From Virgibacillus phasianinus (GTDB lineage: Bacteria; Bacillota; Bacilli; Bacillales; Amphibacillaceae), in NCBI RefSeq assembly GCF_002216775.1, contig NZ_CP022315.1, positions 3,720,001 to 3,784,000 of the forward strand: a DNA stretch of 64,000 nucleotides, read 5' to 3'. The position numbers and the translations under genes were made by a program. This document shows positions 41,520 through 49,637 of the stretch, piece by piece. Under the pieces are notes generated by a model. That model was not told where the DNA came from and did not search any database. It worked only from the letters and a program-made list of their open reading frames with translations. Within the stretch, counting starts at the first letter, position 1, and each line of letters begins with the position of its first letter.

Positions 41520-42059
41520 CTAAGATTCAGCCTGTTGATTAAATTTAACCTGTTTACTCGGATAAGTATCGGCGAACCATCGAAGAACTCCATTGTGATG
41601 GTTAATAATCTGCTGAGCGGTTATTTCATCAGAATCCCATGTGCTGTGTGTATCTTCTACTAAGGTCACCTTATATCCCATACTGAAGGCCCTTCTACAC
41701 GTTGTATCTACACAAGCTTCTGTCTGGATCCCCGTTATAATAACGTGATTAATACCTTGTTTTTTCAGTTCTTTTTCAAGTGAAGTGTTATAAAAGGAGT
41801 CCGGAGTGGTTTTTTGAATAATAACGTCTTCTTCTCGTGGCAATATATCTGGGTGAATCTCCCAGTCGTTTGTTCCGTATTCCAGAGGTTTTCCTGCCTT
41901 GGCATTATGCTGGACATAAAAAATCGGTGTGTCTGTATGATGTGCTTGCGCCAACAAACCCTTTAAATTATGAAGTAAAAGATCACTTTTGTAGACAGGG
42001 TTATCCTTATCGAACATCCCTTTTTGAACATCAATAACTAATAGTGCGCTTTTAGTCAT
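41520..42059 (-). CDS. Isochorismatase-family cysteine hydrolase
   Basis: The 179-residue protein begins MTKSALLVIDVQKGMFDKDN, with the catalytic Asp of the family, and has the nucleophile region VIITGIQTEACVDTTCRRAF with the conserved Cys. It probably hydrolyses an amide, as nicotinamidase-like or N-carbamoyl-type enzymes do. It is divergent from the reductase-family gene at 42.2 kb across a region with paired palindromes. Confidence 0.85.
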   Translation of the reverse strand: MTKSALLVIDVQKGMFDKDNPVYKSDLLLHNLKGLLAQAHHTDTPIFYVQHNAKAGKPLEYGTNDWEIHPDILPREEDVIIQKTTPDSFYNTSLEKELKKQGINHVIITGIQTEACVDTTCRRAFSMGYKVTLVEDTHSTWDSDEITAQQIINHHNGVLRWFADTYPSKQVKFNQQAES

Positions 42060-42079
42060 TATTTTCCTCCCTTTAATGT

Positions 42080-42095
42080 AAACGTATGTTCGTTT
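42080..42095 (-). promoter_or_regulatory. 16 bp palindrome before the cysteine hydrolase gene
   Basis: AAACGTATGTTCGTTT has perfect five-base arms. On the minus strand it contains CGAACATACGTTTA, close to the Bacillus LexA box, but a TetR-type operator is equally possible. It lies 20 bases upstream of the start. Confidence 0.5.
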
Positions 42096-42178
42096 TCATT
42101 ATAAACTTAATCTTACAAAAACACAAAAAAGTTATTAATAAACAGTGACAAAGCATGGGAACCTTTGATAAAATGGAT

Positions 42179-42194
42179 ACGAACATATATTCGT
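42179..42194 (+). promoter_or_regulatory. 16 bp palindrome before the reductase-family gene
   Basis: ACGAACATATATTCGT has perfect five-base arms and shares ACGAACATA with the site at 42080-42095. It lies 20 bases upstream of the ATT start, mirroring the spacing on the other side. Confidence 0.55.
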
Positions 42195-42213
42195 TATATA
42201 GGAGGATCAAACA

Positions 42214-42741
42214 ATTAACCGAAATTTAGTAGTATTTATTGCCTCAAGTTTAGATGGATATATTGCAGCAAAAGATGAGTCACTTGAGTGGCTTTTCAAG
42301 GTTGAGGGAGAAGGTGATAACGGTTTTTCCGAGTTTTACGACACAGTGGATACCATATTAATGGGTAAAAGGACTTACGATTGGATAATAAAACAGGAAA
42401 CTGGGGAATTTCCATACAAAGGAAAGGAATGCTATGTATTTACAAGGTCTTCCCAAGAAAATACTGAAAATGTAAGATTTGTGAATGAGGATGTAACGAA
42501 TTTCATTAATAACCTAAAGAATCAAGATGGGAAAAACATTTGGGTAGTAGGTGGTGGAGATTTGTTACATTCTTTTATCCAAGAAAAGCTAGTCGATCAG
42601 TTCATTATAACAGTTGCCCCGACTATAATTGGAAACGGAATTCCTCTGTTTAAAGAAGGTGACTCACAATTAGAACTTATGTTGAAAAGAACAAGGAACT
42701 TCAATCAATTTGTTGAATTACATTATGACATAAAAAGGTAA
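42214..42741 (+). CDS. Dihydrofolate reductase/RibD-like protein with ATT start
   Basis: The 175-residue protein has NRNLVVFIASSLDGYIAAKD, then TILMGKRTYDWIIKQETGEF and NIWVVGGGDLLHSFIQEKLV, typical of YyaP/YwjB-type RibD C-terminal domain proteins. Homology demands a start where the DNA reads ATT at 42214, eight bases after a strong GGAGG; the first ATG is 44 codons inside the conserved fold. So either ATT is used as a rare start or the ATG was lost. It is followed by a VOC-type gene. Confidence 0.8.
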   Translation: MNRNLVVFIASSLDGYIAAKDESLEWLFKVEGEGDNGFSEFYDTVDTILMGKRTYDWIIKQETGEFPYKGKECYVFTRSSQENTENVRFVNEDVTNFINNLKNQDGKNIWVVGGGDLLHSFIQEKLVDQFIITVAPTIIGNGIPLFKEGDSQLELMLKRTRNFNQFVELHYDIKR

Positions 42742-42813
42742 GCCGAATCCAAATGGTAAACTATGCTTGATAGGAAATATTTGCAAGTTAACCTAGAGTG
42801 GAGGTTTTTACAG

Positions 42814-43173
42814 ATGAAATTGGTTTTTTTGTTTTATCCTGTGAAGGATTTACACCGTTCTCTTGCATTTTACAAGAAGCTTGGCATGGAAGAAGATTGG
42901 TGGGCAGATAAGGATACTGTTGCACTAAACATTCCGGGTTCTGATGTGAAATTGATGCTTGAAAAGGATGAATCAGAAGAAAAGTTAACACCAGGTGGTA
43001 TGTTCCTCATTAACAGTGTTGAGCAGTTTTATAGAAAACATAAAGAAGATTTTCATTTTGTTATCGAGCCGTGTGATGTTCCACCAGGACGGTATGCCGC
43101 CTTTGAAGATGAAAGCGGTAAAACAGTACGAGTAGTTGATGGTACAAAAAATAACAATTTTTTCAATTGCTAA
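42814..43173 (+). CDS. VOC/glyoxalase-family protein
   Basis: The 119-residue protein begins MKLVFLFYPVKDLHRSLAFY, continues KKLGMEEDWWADKDTVALNI, and ends with YAAFEDESGKTVRVVDGTKN, one glyoxalase-fold module. The start at 42814 follows GTGGAGG. Metal ligands are not obvious, so it may be a binding rather than catalytic member. It probably shares transcription with the reductase-family gene upstream. Confidence 0.75.
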   Translation: MKLVFLFYPVKDLHRSLAFYKKLGMEEDWWADKDTVALNIPGSDVKLMLEKDESEEKLTPGGMFLINSVEQFYRKHKEDFHFVIEPCDVPPGRYAAFEDESGKTVRVVDGTKNNNFFNC

Positions 43174-43240
43174 ATTGGATATTGTCTATTAAACGAACGA
43201 AAACCAGGCTGATAAAACAAGTTGAACAAGAATCAAGCCA

Positions 43241-43324
43241 ACTCAGGAGACAGCACCTTCGACTCGGGAGATAACATCCAGAACTCGGGCCACAGCACCT
43301 TAAACTCGGGGGAAAAATGGCTGT
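43241..43324 (+). repeat. Left arm of 21 bp degenerate tandem repeats (4 units)
   Basis: Four consecutive 21-base units begin ACTCAGG or ACTCGGG at 43241, 43262, 43283 and 43304. Units 1 and 3 share ACAGCACCTT. Three inverted units lie at 43560-43625 on the other side of a MITE. Confidence 0.75.
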
Positions 43325-43339
43325 CTCCCGACTTTGGGG

Positions 43340-43559
43340 GAAGGCACTGAAAAAGTATAATCTAATACAAAATATGTGGATCTATTATCGCATCTTGAAT
43401 ATACTGCGCTTTCCGCGGGCGAGTGACGAGCCTCCTCGGACTGCCGTCCTCCGGGGTCTCGCCGATCTCTCACTTCCCGCAGGAGTCTCCGTATATTCAA
43501 GATGCTAAGTATAGCTGAAAATCTAAACTTTTTAAATCCACCACTTTTTCAGTGGCCTC
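43340..43559 (+). mobile_element. 220 bp MITE, second copy
   Basis: The ends GAAGGCACTGAAAAAG and CTTTTTCAGTGGCCTC and the internal palindrome (GCATCTTGAATATAC with its complement) match the element at 25395-25614 in length and order. The flanks show a nine-base near-duplication (ACTTTGGGG and AGTTTGGGG). It interrupts the 21 bp repeat array and carries no transposase. Confidence 0.85.
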
Positions 43560-43625
43560 AGTTTGGGGCACTGTGGCCCAAGTTCTACCTATTATCGCCC
43601 AAGTTCCGCGCTCCCTCTCCCGAGT
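43560..43625 (-). repeat. Right arm of 21 bp repeats, inverted (3 units)
   Basis: Read on the minus strand, three 21-base units begin ACTCGGG, ACTTGGG and ACTTGGG; the last contains GGGCCACAG, as does unit 3 of the left arm. The two arms would form a large inverted repeat if the MITE were removed. Confidence 0.7.
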
Positions 43626-43813
43626 CCAATCTTTATACCGATAAAGATTATGCTTTCCTAAAGTGTAAAATAAACTTCCCCTTAATAGATTTAATCATGA
43701 TACTCCTCCGTAAAAACTTGTAAAAGTTTCTCCATATTCTATCTAATTGTCATCTATAATACTTGCATCAGTGCTAAATGCACATTTTCTTCCAGTTAGT
43801 GCTATCAACTAGG

Positions 43814-43840
43814 ACAATCTTTATCCTGCTGCATACAATA
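43814..43840 (+). promoter_or_regulatory. Sigma-K type promoter of the cotD-like gene
   Basis: CATACAATA (43832-43840) matches the sigma-K -10 consensus CATANNNTA, and an AC dinucleotide lies 16 bases upstream (43814-43815). This suits late mother-cell expression of a coat gene. Confidence 0.65.
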
Positions 43841-43870
43841 TACCATTAAGCAGGAAAGGGGGGATAATCC

Positions 43871-44221
43871 ATGAAACATTGCTGTAGATCATGCCAGAAT
43901 AATAATTCAGTTTCGCCTGCCCAGGATGAAATGATTGTACACCCTACTAAAAGGGTCAAAAATACTAGAACAAATCACCGCGTAGTCAAAAATATCCATC
44001 CAACTGAAGTAGAAAATGTCAATCGGACCGTCATTCGAAATGAGAATTATTATCCAGTTACTCATTCCGATGTAAATGAAACAGTAGTGGAGAATTATGA
44101 TTGTGGAAGTGACATAAACTCTCCAAATTGTCGCAGGGTTAGTCCGGCAAATAATAATAACAATAATCGACATCGTAATAATCGGTCGAACTGTGGCTGT
44201 AAAGGATGGAGTTGGATCTAA
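43871..44221 (+). CDS. CotD-like spore coat protein
   Basis: The 116-residue protein opens MKHCCRSCQNNN and has the CotD-type segments EMIVHPTKRVKNTRTNHRVV, NIHPTEVENVN and YYPVTHSDVNETVVENY. It ends in an Asn/Arg/Cys-rich tail (NNNNNNRHRNNRSNCGCKGW). It starts behind GGAAAGGGGGG and a sigma-K type promoter. The family coats the inner spore layers under late control. B. subtilis CotD is shorter and richer in His, so the paralogue type is open. Confidence 0.82.
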   Translation: MKHCCRSCQNNNSVSPAQDEMIVHPTKRVKNTRTNHRVVKNIHPTEVENVNRTVIRNENYYPVTHSDVNETVVENYDCGSDINSPNCRRVSPANNNNNNRHRNNRSNCGCKGWSWI

Positions 44222-44386
44222 CCTAAAAGCCAACTGAAATAATGTCTCAGGCATCCCTTTCCTATGATTATCATTATATGTTAGTGCAGGAAACATGTTT
44301 TAGGACAAACCACCATTTTTAAGAAAAATTTGTTCTACCCAAACTACCGTCAATTAATTTAACCTCCTATCGGGTTCCACCATGAT

Positions 44387-44421
44387 AAAAGCGCCTTATG
44401 CTCATGCATATAGGCGTTTTT
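44387..44421. terminator. Terminator between the cotD-like and DUF4256 genes
   Basis: AAAAGCGCCTTATG pairs with CATATAGGCGTTTTT around a short loop, with A/T runs at both ends. It can serve both convergent genes. The rest of the 44222-44451 gap holds nothing recognised. Confidence 0.7.
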
Positions 44422-44451
44422 ATATGTCATTCATGCAATGTCACCTCAATT

Positions 44452-45024
44452 TCAGACCCTTAGTGAGCCACGGAAACCCCTTGCCGCATAGTAGGATTCT
44501 GCTCCATTGTGGTACACAAAGACATTGTCATAGCGACGATCACAGAAGATGGCTCCGCCAAGTTCTCTAATATTAGCAGGTGTTTGTATCCAGCTCGATG
44601 TTTTCTTATCAAAACTTTCAAGCTTCTGCAGCTCCCGGTATTGTTCTTCAGTTAAAAGGTCAATACCCATGGCAGTCGCCATATCCATAGCGCTATTTTC
44701 TGGTTTATGTTTTTTCCTTGACTCCAGTGCTTCACGGTCGTAACAAACGCTTCTGCGGCCTTTTGGACTTTCCGTTGAACAATCATAAAAAATATATTCG
44801 TCCTTTTTCTTATCATAGTCAACAACATCCGGTTCCCCGCCTGTTTGTTCCATTTCATTGAGCGACCACAGTTTTTCAGTATTAGCTTCCAGCTTTGTTT
44901 GAACTTTAGCCCATTCAAGACCTTTATGGCGGTTTATATTTTTCTCGAAACGGTCTTTCAATCCATTAAATAATTCCTCGCGTTGTTCTAGTGATAGCTC
45001 TTTTTTATTATTTTTCTTTGTCAT
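44452..45024 (-). CDS. DUF4256 family protein
   Basis: The 190-residue protein has LSLEQREELFNGLKDRFEKN, EQTGGEPDVVDYDKKKDEYI with the YDCSTESPKGRRSVCYDREA stretch that marks DUF4256, and a C-terminal GGAIFCDRRYDNVFVYHNGA. The function of the family is unknown; no catalytic motif is evident. It is a single-gene unit. Confidence 0.85.
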   Translation of the reverse strand: MTKKNNKKELSLEQREELFNGLKDRFEKNINRHKGLEWAKVQTKLEANTEKLWSLNEMEQTGGEPDVVDYDKKKDEYIFYDCSTESPKGRRSVCYDREALESRKKHKPENSAMDMATAMGIDLLTEEQYRELQKLESFDKKTSSWIQTPANIRELGGAIFCDRRYDNVFVYHNGAESYYAARGFRGSLRV

Positions 45025-45094
45025 GTGAGTTCCCCTTATTAAATATTTTGACTTACATATATATTAACATGTTTCTACTAATGGCCATACAGAC

Positions 45095-45126
45095 AAAATA
45101 GGACGCAACTTTTATCGTTGCGCCCT
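45095..45126. terminator. Terminator after the cwlJ-like gene
   Basis: GGACGCAAC (45101-45109) pairs with GTTGCGCCC (45117-45125) with one G-U pair, flanked by T-rich sequence on the minus strand and TTTT on the plus strand. Confidence 0.65.
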
Positions 45127-45168
45127 TTTCAGGAAAACTTGATTTCAAAATAACATGAAGTACATTAA

Positions 45169-45603
45169 TTAATATACACTGGCACATGTTCCGGCTGCTG
45201 GCTCATAATAACAATGATTTTTAAAATTGCCAGTAAAGGGTTGACCGTACCATGTTGGAGGACAAGGAGCATATGGATTGAAATACCAAAGAGCATATTT
45301 CGCCGGGTGTTGTCTCCAAAAGTTCAAATTTTTTTTTGCTAATCTTTTCTCGACTTCTCTCGCTCCTTTATAAAATAAACTACCCTTTTGAACCGCTTCA
45401 AAGGAATAATTTCCTCCCTGCACTTGAAAAATGACTTCTCGAATTGTTCTAACATCTGTAAAATCTAAACAATCCGCTTTGGCACGATTAACAATTACAT
45501 TTCCCACGTACAGCATTCCCAGTTTCCCTTCACCTACCGCTTCCGCTCTCATCATCCTTGCCATTAAAGCAACGTCCGCACTTGTGTATTTAACTATCGG
45601 CAT
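45169..45603 (-). CDS. CwlJ/SleB-type cell wall hydrolase
   Basis: The 144-residue protein has ALMARMMRAEAVGEGKLGML, with the catalytic glutamate of SleB/CwlJ enzymes, then YVGNVIVNRAKADCLDF and NYSFEAVQKGSLFYKGARE, and a C-terminal PCPPTWYGQPFTGNFKNHCY. It lacks a signal peptide and peptidoglycan-binding domain, as CwlJ does. It should degrade spore cortex during germination. Its size and features fit CwlJ rather than SleB. Partner GerQ is not in view. Confidence 0.83.
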   Translation of the reverse strand: MPIVKYTSADVALMARMMRAEAVGEGKLGMLYVGNVIVNRAKADCLDFTDVRTIREVIFQVQGGNYSFEAVQKGSLFYKGAREVEKRLAKKNLNFWRQHPAKYALWYFNPYAPCPPTWYGQPFTGNFKNHCYYEPAAGTCASVY

Positions 45604-45666
45604 TTTCTCACCCCAAGATATTGTATGAAAAAAAGCCTATTTTGATATCATTAATTAGTGGTCCGT

Positions 45667-45885
45667 TTATTTCATATACTCCTTTACTAATTCAAAGCAT
45701 CTTCCTTCTGTAAGATTGTTCTCCTCTCTCACATATTCATATTGTTCCATTGTACCGCCCTCATATTTAAGGGATGCCTCTTTTGCGGTATTATCGCGGT
45801 ACTCTATCCACTGACGTTGCTCTTTTCTTAGCTGATCCATTTTTTCTGCAGGGAGTTGCTTCTTCAAGACTCATAAATTCACTGT
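45667..45885 (-). pseudogene. C-terminal remnant of an LprI-like (DUF1311) protein
   Basis: The frame gives VLKKQLPAEKMDQLRKEQRQ, WIEYRDNTAKEASLKYEGGT and EGRCFELVKEYMK, the end of the lysozyme-inhibitor LprI/DUF1311 domain. A TGA stops the frame directly upstream, and no signal peptide or first half exists. It is a truncated relic. Confidence 0.7.
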
Positions 45886-45941
45886 CAAACGCCAAGTATT
45901 ATTCCGGAATGGCGCATTGTATAAGTGTATAAATTTCATTT

Positions 45942-46502
45942 TCATTCTTTTTTATGAAGTATGTAATGATAATACAGTTGGTCATCAATCTCAACATCTC
46001 CACTAAAACGAAAACCACATTTATTAATTACTTTATTTGAAGCTATATTGCGTGGGAGAACCACAACATTTAGTTGTTCAACGTCGGTATTTTCAAACAG
46101 GTATTTTATCAATCCTTTTACTGCTTGTGTGATAAATCCCTTGTTTCTATAATGCTTAGAAATGGCATAAGCAACTTCCCGATTTGGCTCACTTAGTTCC
46201 TCTTTAATCCCTGTATTACAAAAACCAATAAATTCGCCAGTTTCTTTTAACACGATGCCCAACTTCAACCATTCCTCACCAATATTAGGTACAACAGCTA
46301 AAAATTCCTTATTATCAGGTATCTCATAATTTGTAACCCAGTCTAGCCTTTGTTCTCTTGTTGAACGCCAATCTGGCAAAAATTCATAAACTTCAGGTTG
46401 TGAAGTCAGTTCATAAATAGCATCTACATCCTCAATTCTAAATTCCCTTAGTAATATTTCACCGCAGTCTATTGTAAATAAATTGTTCAAATTGAACACC
46501 AA
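45942..46502 (-). CDS. RimJ/RimL-type GNAT acetyltransferase
   Basis: The 186-residue protein has LLREFRIEDVDAIYELTSQP at the N-terminus, ETGEFIGFCNTGIKEELSEP, then EVAYAISKHYRNKGFITQAV as the acetyl-CoA loop and NVVVLPRNIASNKVINKCGF. This is the RimJ/RimL arrangement for ribosomal or small-molecule N-acetylation. The substrate is unknown. Confidence 0.83.
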   Translation of the reverse strand: MVFNLNNLFTIDCGEILLREFRIEDVDAIYELTSQPEVYEFLPDWRSTREQRLDWVTNYEIPDNKEFLAVVPNIGEEWLKLGIVLKETGEFIGFCNTGIKEELSEPNREVAYAISKHYRNKGFITQAVKGLIKYLFENTDVEQLNVVVLPRNIASNKVINKCGFRFSGDVEIDDQLYYHYILHKKE

Positions 46503-46621
46503 ACCTCTTTATGTTATTTGTGAAAACATGCACCCATTCACCCTCCCCTAATTCCTGTGATCAAATATTGTATAATCCCAAACGGTTAACTTAATTCCCT
46601 TCATGCTGACAGCGCCTCCAC

Positions 46622-47788
46622 CTAAAGCAGGTTATGTTTGTCAATAAACAGGAAAACTACTTTTGCTAGTTTCATAATAATCAATGCTGGATACCACAGA
46701 AACACCAAGAGCATTCCATTCGTAAATAATGCCGACCCGAAAAGAAGTGGAATGTTGGTAAACAAAATAACGAAAAGTAATGCCAAACAGTTTCCCGCTG
46801 AAGCTACTATAAAATAAATAAACGGCATGTACCACTTTGTGTGGCTGCGCCAGTATACAAAGACAAGCGGAATGAGTACATTTACTAAAAGTACGGTGAG
46901 CAACAGTAGATCCGACATGGCAAACGTCCCATCTTCCAGCGGCAATTGTGGCATAATAACCGCTCCTGTAAACAGCGCATATATGAAAATAGCGAGTGTC
47001 ACATAACGATCAACCTTACTCGTCTTTTTCTGTTTCACATTCTTTTTCATTAGTTCAATGTTTTCATCCTGCCATTCCTTAAAAGGATTTCCCGGCATCT
47101 CATGTTCAACCGGAGGAAGTTTTTCAACCTCTTCCCAGGGAATTCCATCAATTTTGCTAAAATCAACATCATAATGGACCCGGTCAATAAAGGCCTGTTT
47201 GAGATCATACGGTGTATAATACACGGGAACATTTTTATCTGTCATCCTGATCAGCCATTCCGTTAACTCATTTGCTTTGAAAATACGCTGAAAAAAGTAC
47301 TTGTCTTTGTACATGACAATGACGAGCACACCGAATTTGAAGAAATCGATACCATTTGTATTGATGATTCGATTCACATAATTTCCAATAAGTATTTTAT
47401 CCATATCACTGAATGCGATATGATTTTCTTTCACTTTGTTCTTTTTCTGATAATGCCGTGTTTCATCAATCCCGTTTTCATTAAGCACAAATTCATATTT
47501 AATCTCTTTTTCTCGGATATTTTGGTCATACGCTACCCAAGCAATAAAACCCATCAGTAAACCCACGGGTATTGAAAAGCATGAGGCAATCCACAGATCA
47601 CCTTCGAGAAAAAGCCAATAAATGCCAATGACAATTGCTCCCAGCGCAAACAGCCCGAAAATAAGCATGAAAATATAGCTAAAAGCTTTTGCTGCTTTTT
47701 GAGGTTGATTTGTATAAAGTAACGGCTCATGACTGACTTCTTCCATCCAACCATCCTTCATTGATATTCTTTTATAAAAAAACTTCAT
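46622..47788 (-). CDS. Multi-spanning membrane protein with a central YcxB-like soluble region
   Basis: The 388-residue protein has two N-terminal membrane segments (about 34-58 and 68-88), a soluble stretch of about 170 residues containing YEFVLNENGIDETRHYQKKN and FGVLVIVMYKDKYFFQRIF, and a C-terminal block of about four membrane segments (275-385). The middle recalls YcxB-type bacterial PH-like domains. No reaction can be assigned. It is eleven bases from the upstream nucleotidyltransferase-like gene. Confidence 0.6.
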   Translation of the reverse strand: MKFFYKRISMKDGWMEEVSHEPLLYTNQPQKAAKAFSYIFMLIFGLFALGAIVIGIYWLFLEGDLWIASCFSIPVGLLMGFIAWVAYDQNIREKEIKYEFVLNENGIDETRHYQKKNKVKENHIAFSDMDKILIGNYVNRIINTNGIDFFKFGVLVIVMYKDKYFFQRIFKANELTEWLIRMTDKNVPVYYTPYDLKQAFIDRVHYDVDFSKIDGIPWEEVEKLPPVEHEMPGNPFKEWQDENIELMKKNVKQKKTSKVDRYVTLAIFIYALFTGAVIMPQLPLEDGTFAMSDLLLLTVLLVNVLIPLVFVYWRSHTKWYMPFIYFIVASAGNCLALLFVILFTNIPLLFGSALFTNGMLLVFLWYPALIIMKLAKVVFLFIDKHNLL

Positions 47789-47799
47789 CTTTCCCGTAA

Positions 47800-48654
47800 T
47801 TACTTTTCAAATAGCGGAAGATGTAATTCCCTTGTTGGATTATAAACTTTAAGCCAATTATCCGCTTCTTCTTTTATCCAATTTCCTAAGTGTTCCAAGA
47901 ACTCCAATATTTCTTCTGGATTCGATAAAGGATTGATTGCGTACCAAAGTGCTGTTCTCATTTCTTGTTCCTTTTCGGGATAATGCCTCGAAAATAGTTT
48001 AAAAGCTGGGAATAAATCTCTTGTATACGCTTGCTCTTGAACAATAACAAGTGCAAGGCCAGCTCTCACAATACTTCTCATAATCCATGAACAGCAATCC
48101 CTAATATCCTCTATATCGTCATTTCCTTCTAAGTCATGTCTCGCCCGATCAATTAGAGAAGCTAAATGAATAAGATGCTCATTCGCTAAGGCGCTGTCGG
48201 GTTTATAATTTGGAAGATTACCTATTAGGTTTCCGCCATAAACACAAATACCATAAACCTTTAGTATAAACGGGATCATGGAACAATAACGCTTTGAATC
48301 TTCTATCTCACTTAAAGGATAAAATGCTAATTCTACGCCATTTATAAAGGGGAACTTTTGGTTAATGAATTGTTCAGTCACCTCCACCCAATCAAGGTCT
48401 AGTTCTTGAGGATTGGAGTAGGTTATGATTATTGCATCAACATCAGATACCCCTTCAATCTCCAATCCTCTTGGCACAGATCCCCTTAAATAAATGCTGT
48501 GGATCTCCTTCTGTAAAACGGAAAGGCAGCATTCATTGATTAATTGGATTACTTCGTGAAATTTATTATTAATTTTATTTAGGTCAGATTGACTTACAAT
48601 ATAGCCTTCTTCGTCTACAGGGCATAATGAACCTATTTCTTTAATTTGGGTCAC
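47800..48654 (-). CDS. Nucleotidyltransferase-domain protein
   Basis: The 284-residue protein has SIYLRGSVPRGLEIEGVSDV then DAIIITYS at about residues 48-75, the GS-X10-DXD catalytic signature of minimal nucleotidyltransferases. A helical C-terminal region (about 150-280) follows, as in aminoglycoside adenylyltransferase-like proteins. The catalytic residues look intact. Antibiotic modification is possible, but the substrate is unknown. Confidence 0.78.
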   Translation of the reverse strand: MTQIKEIGSLCPVDEEGYIVSQSDLNKINNKFHEVIQLINECCLSVLQKEIHSIYLRGSVPRGLEIEGVSDVDAIIITYSNPQELDLDWVEVTEQFINQKFPFINGVELAFYPLSEIEDSKRYCSMIPFILKVYGICVYGGNLIGNLPNYKPDSALANEHLIHLASLIDRARHDLEGNDDIEDIRDCCSWIMRSIVRAGLALVIVQEQAYTRDLFPAFKLFSRHYPEKEQEMRTALWYAINPLSNPEEILEFLEHLGNWIKEEADNWLKVYNPTRELHLPLFEK

Positions 48655-48732
48655 TATTCAAGTTCCTCATTTCTTTTAAATTATTCATCTACGTACTAAT
48701 ACTGATAGAATTGTAGGATGCAACACTATTAT

Positions 48733-48948
48733 TTACTTTTGATATTTCTCATCTCTTATCTTTTCTTTCCTAAAAAGCATCCAGCCTAAATATATGAAAT
48801 AACATATGATAAGTGGCAATACGGATACTATTCCTGGCAGTTCCCTTGGCAAAAAGACAAACAGTAGGAAAGTTATGATGAAAGCAGGAATCATCAACCA
48901 TAACCAGACTCTAACCCGGTTGTTTTTTAAACTCAAATCAAATTCCAT
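48733..48948 (-). CDS. Small two-segment membrane protein
   Basis: The 71-residue protein has two hydrophobic segments (about 14-32 and 37-58) and a charged C-terminus (RKEKIRDEKYQK). A good ribosome site (AGGAGTAG) precedes the ATG at 48948. The family is not recognised. Confidence 0.55.
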   Translation of the reverse strand: MEFDLSLKNNRVRVWLWLMIPAFIITFLLFVFLPRELPGIVSVLPLIICYFIYLGWMLFRKEKIRDEKYQK

Positions 48949-48999
48949 TCTAACTACTCCTCACCCAGTGTCTGTTTATCCTTTGTTCAAGTTTGCTCT

Positions 49000-49110
49000 T
49001 CACACTTCGGAAAGTGACCATTGTCGCAGAAGTTCCCAAGATGTTGCTTCATTCATAATTGGTAACAAGTCGATATATTCAGTAAACGATTTGGATACTC
49101 CGCTCATCAT
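49000..49110 (-). CDS. Possible 36-residue small protein or gene fragment
   Basis: The minus strand has AAGGAGAAG followed by ATGATG and an open frame reading MMSGVSKSFTEYIDLLPIMN and EATSWELLRQWSLSEV. The composition is protein-like, and the ribosome site is good though close. It may be a true small protein or the start of a lost longer gene. The family is not recognised. Confidence 0.35.
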   Translation of the reverse strand: MMSGVSKSFTEYIDLLPIMNEATSWELLRQWSLSEV

Positions 49111-49142
49111 CTTCTCCTTGGGCTTCCTATTATCTTGATTGC

Positions 49143-49592
49143 TTATAAATCCTGCGATAGTCGCACCATATCGATGACTCGAATGCCATTTTCATAAATA
49201 GGATCATCATAGTGCCTGACAAAAAAGTCACGGTCAATAGAAATCATTCTAAAACCGCATTTTTGATATAGTGCCAGTTGCAGGACTCCTGAGTTTCCCG
49301 TTCCTATTTCAATGGTTTTATATCCTTCACGTTTTGCCGTTTCAATCGCATGGAGAACAAGTTTCTTACCATACCCTTGACCATGGTAACCTTCATCCAC
49401 TGCTACATTTACAATTTCTGCTGTTTCCGGTCGGGTTGGAATAAGGACATATGTACCTATAGTTATCTCATCACGCTTCATAATAAAGCACTTACCTCTA
49501 GAAACGTATTCTCTGACAAGCATTTCTGACGGATCTGCCAGCATTAATAATTCCAATGGCAGTTCTTCACCTTTATCTAGCTCTCTAATCAA
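49143..49592 (-). CDS. GNAT-family N-acetyltransferase
   Basis: The 149-residue protein has TYVLIPTRPETAEIVNVAVD, then EGYHGQGYGKKLVLHAIETA (acetyl-CoA loop) and EIGTGNSGVLQLALYQKCGF, a compact single-domain GNAT of the YvbK type. The substrate is unknown. Confidence 0.85.
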   Translation of the reverse strand: MIRELDKGEELPLELLMLADPSEMLVREYVSRGKCFIMKRDEITIGTYVLIPTRPETAEIVNVAVDEGYHGQGYGKKLVLHAIETAKREGYKTIEIGTGNSGVLQLALYQKCGFRMISIDRDFFVRHYDDPIYENGIRVIDMVRLSQDL

Positions 49593-49637
49593 TTTGGCAC
49601 CTCTGTTCCCAATCCTTCTTTAAAACTATTAATTAAT

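Noticed and set aside
43241..43625. CRISPR array
   Set aside because: The 21-base units are contiguous without spacers, degenerate and in opposite orientations, and no cas genes are present.
45620..45627. CATACAAT as a sporulation promoter for the cwlJ-like gene
   Set aside because: The implied start site would fall inside the ribosome site, leaving too short a leader.
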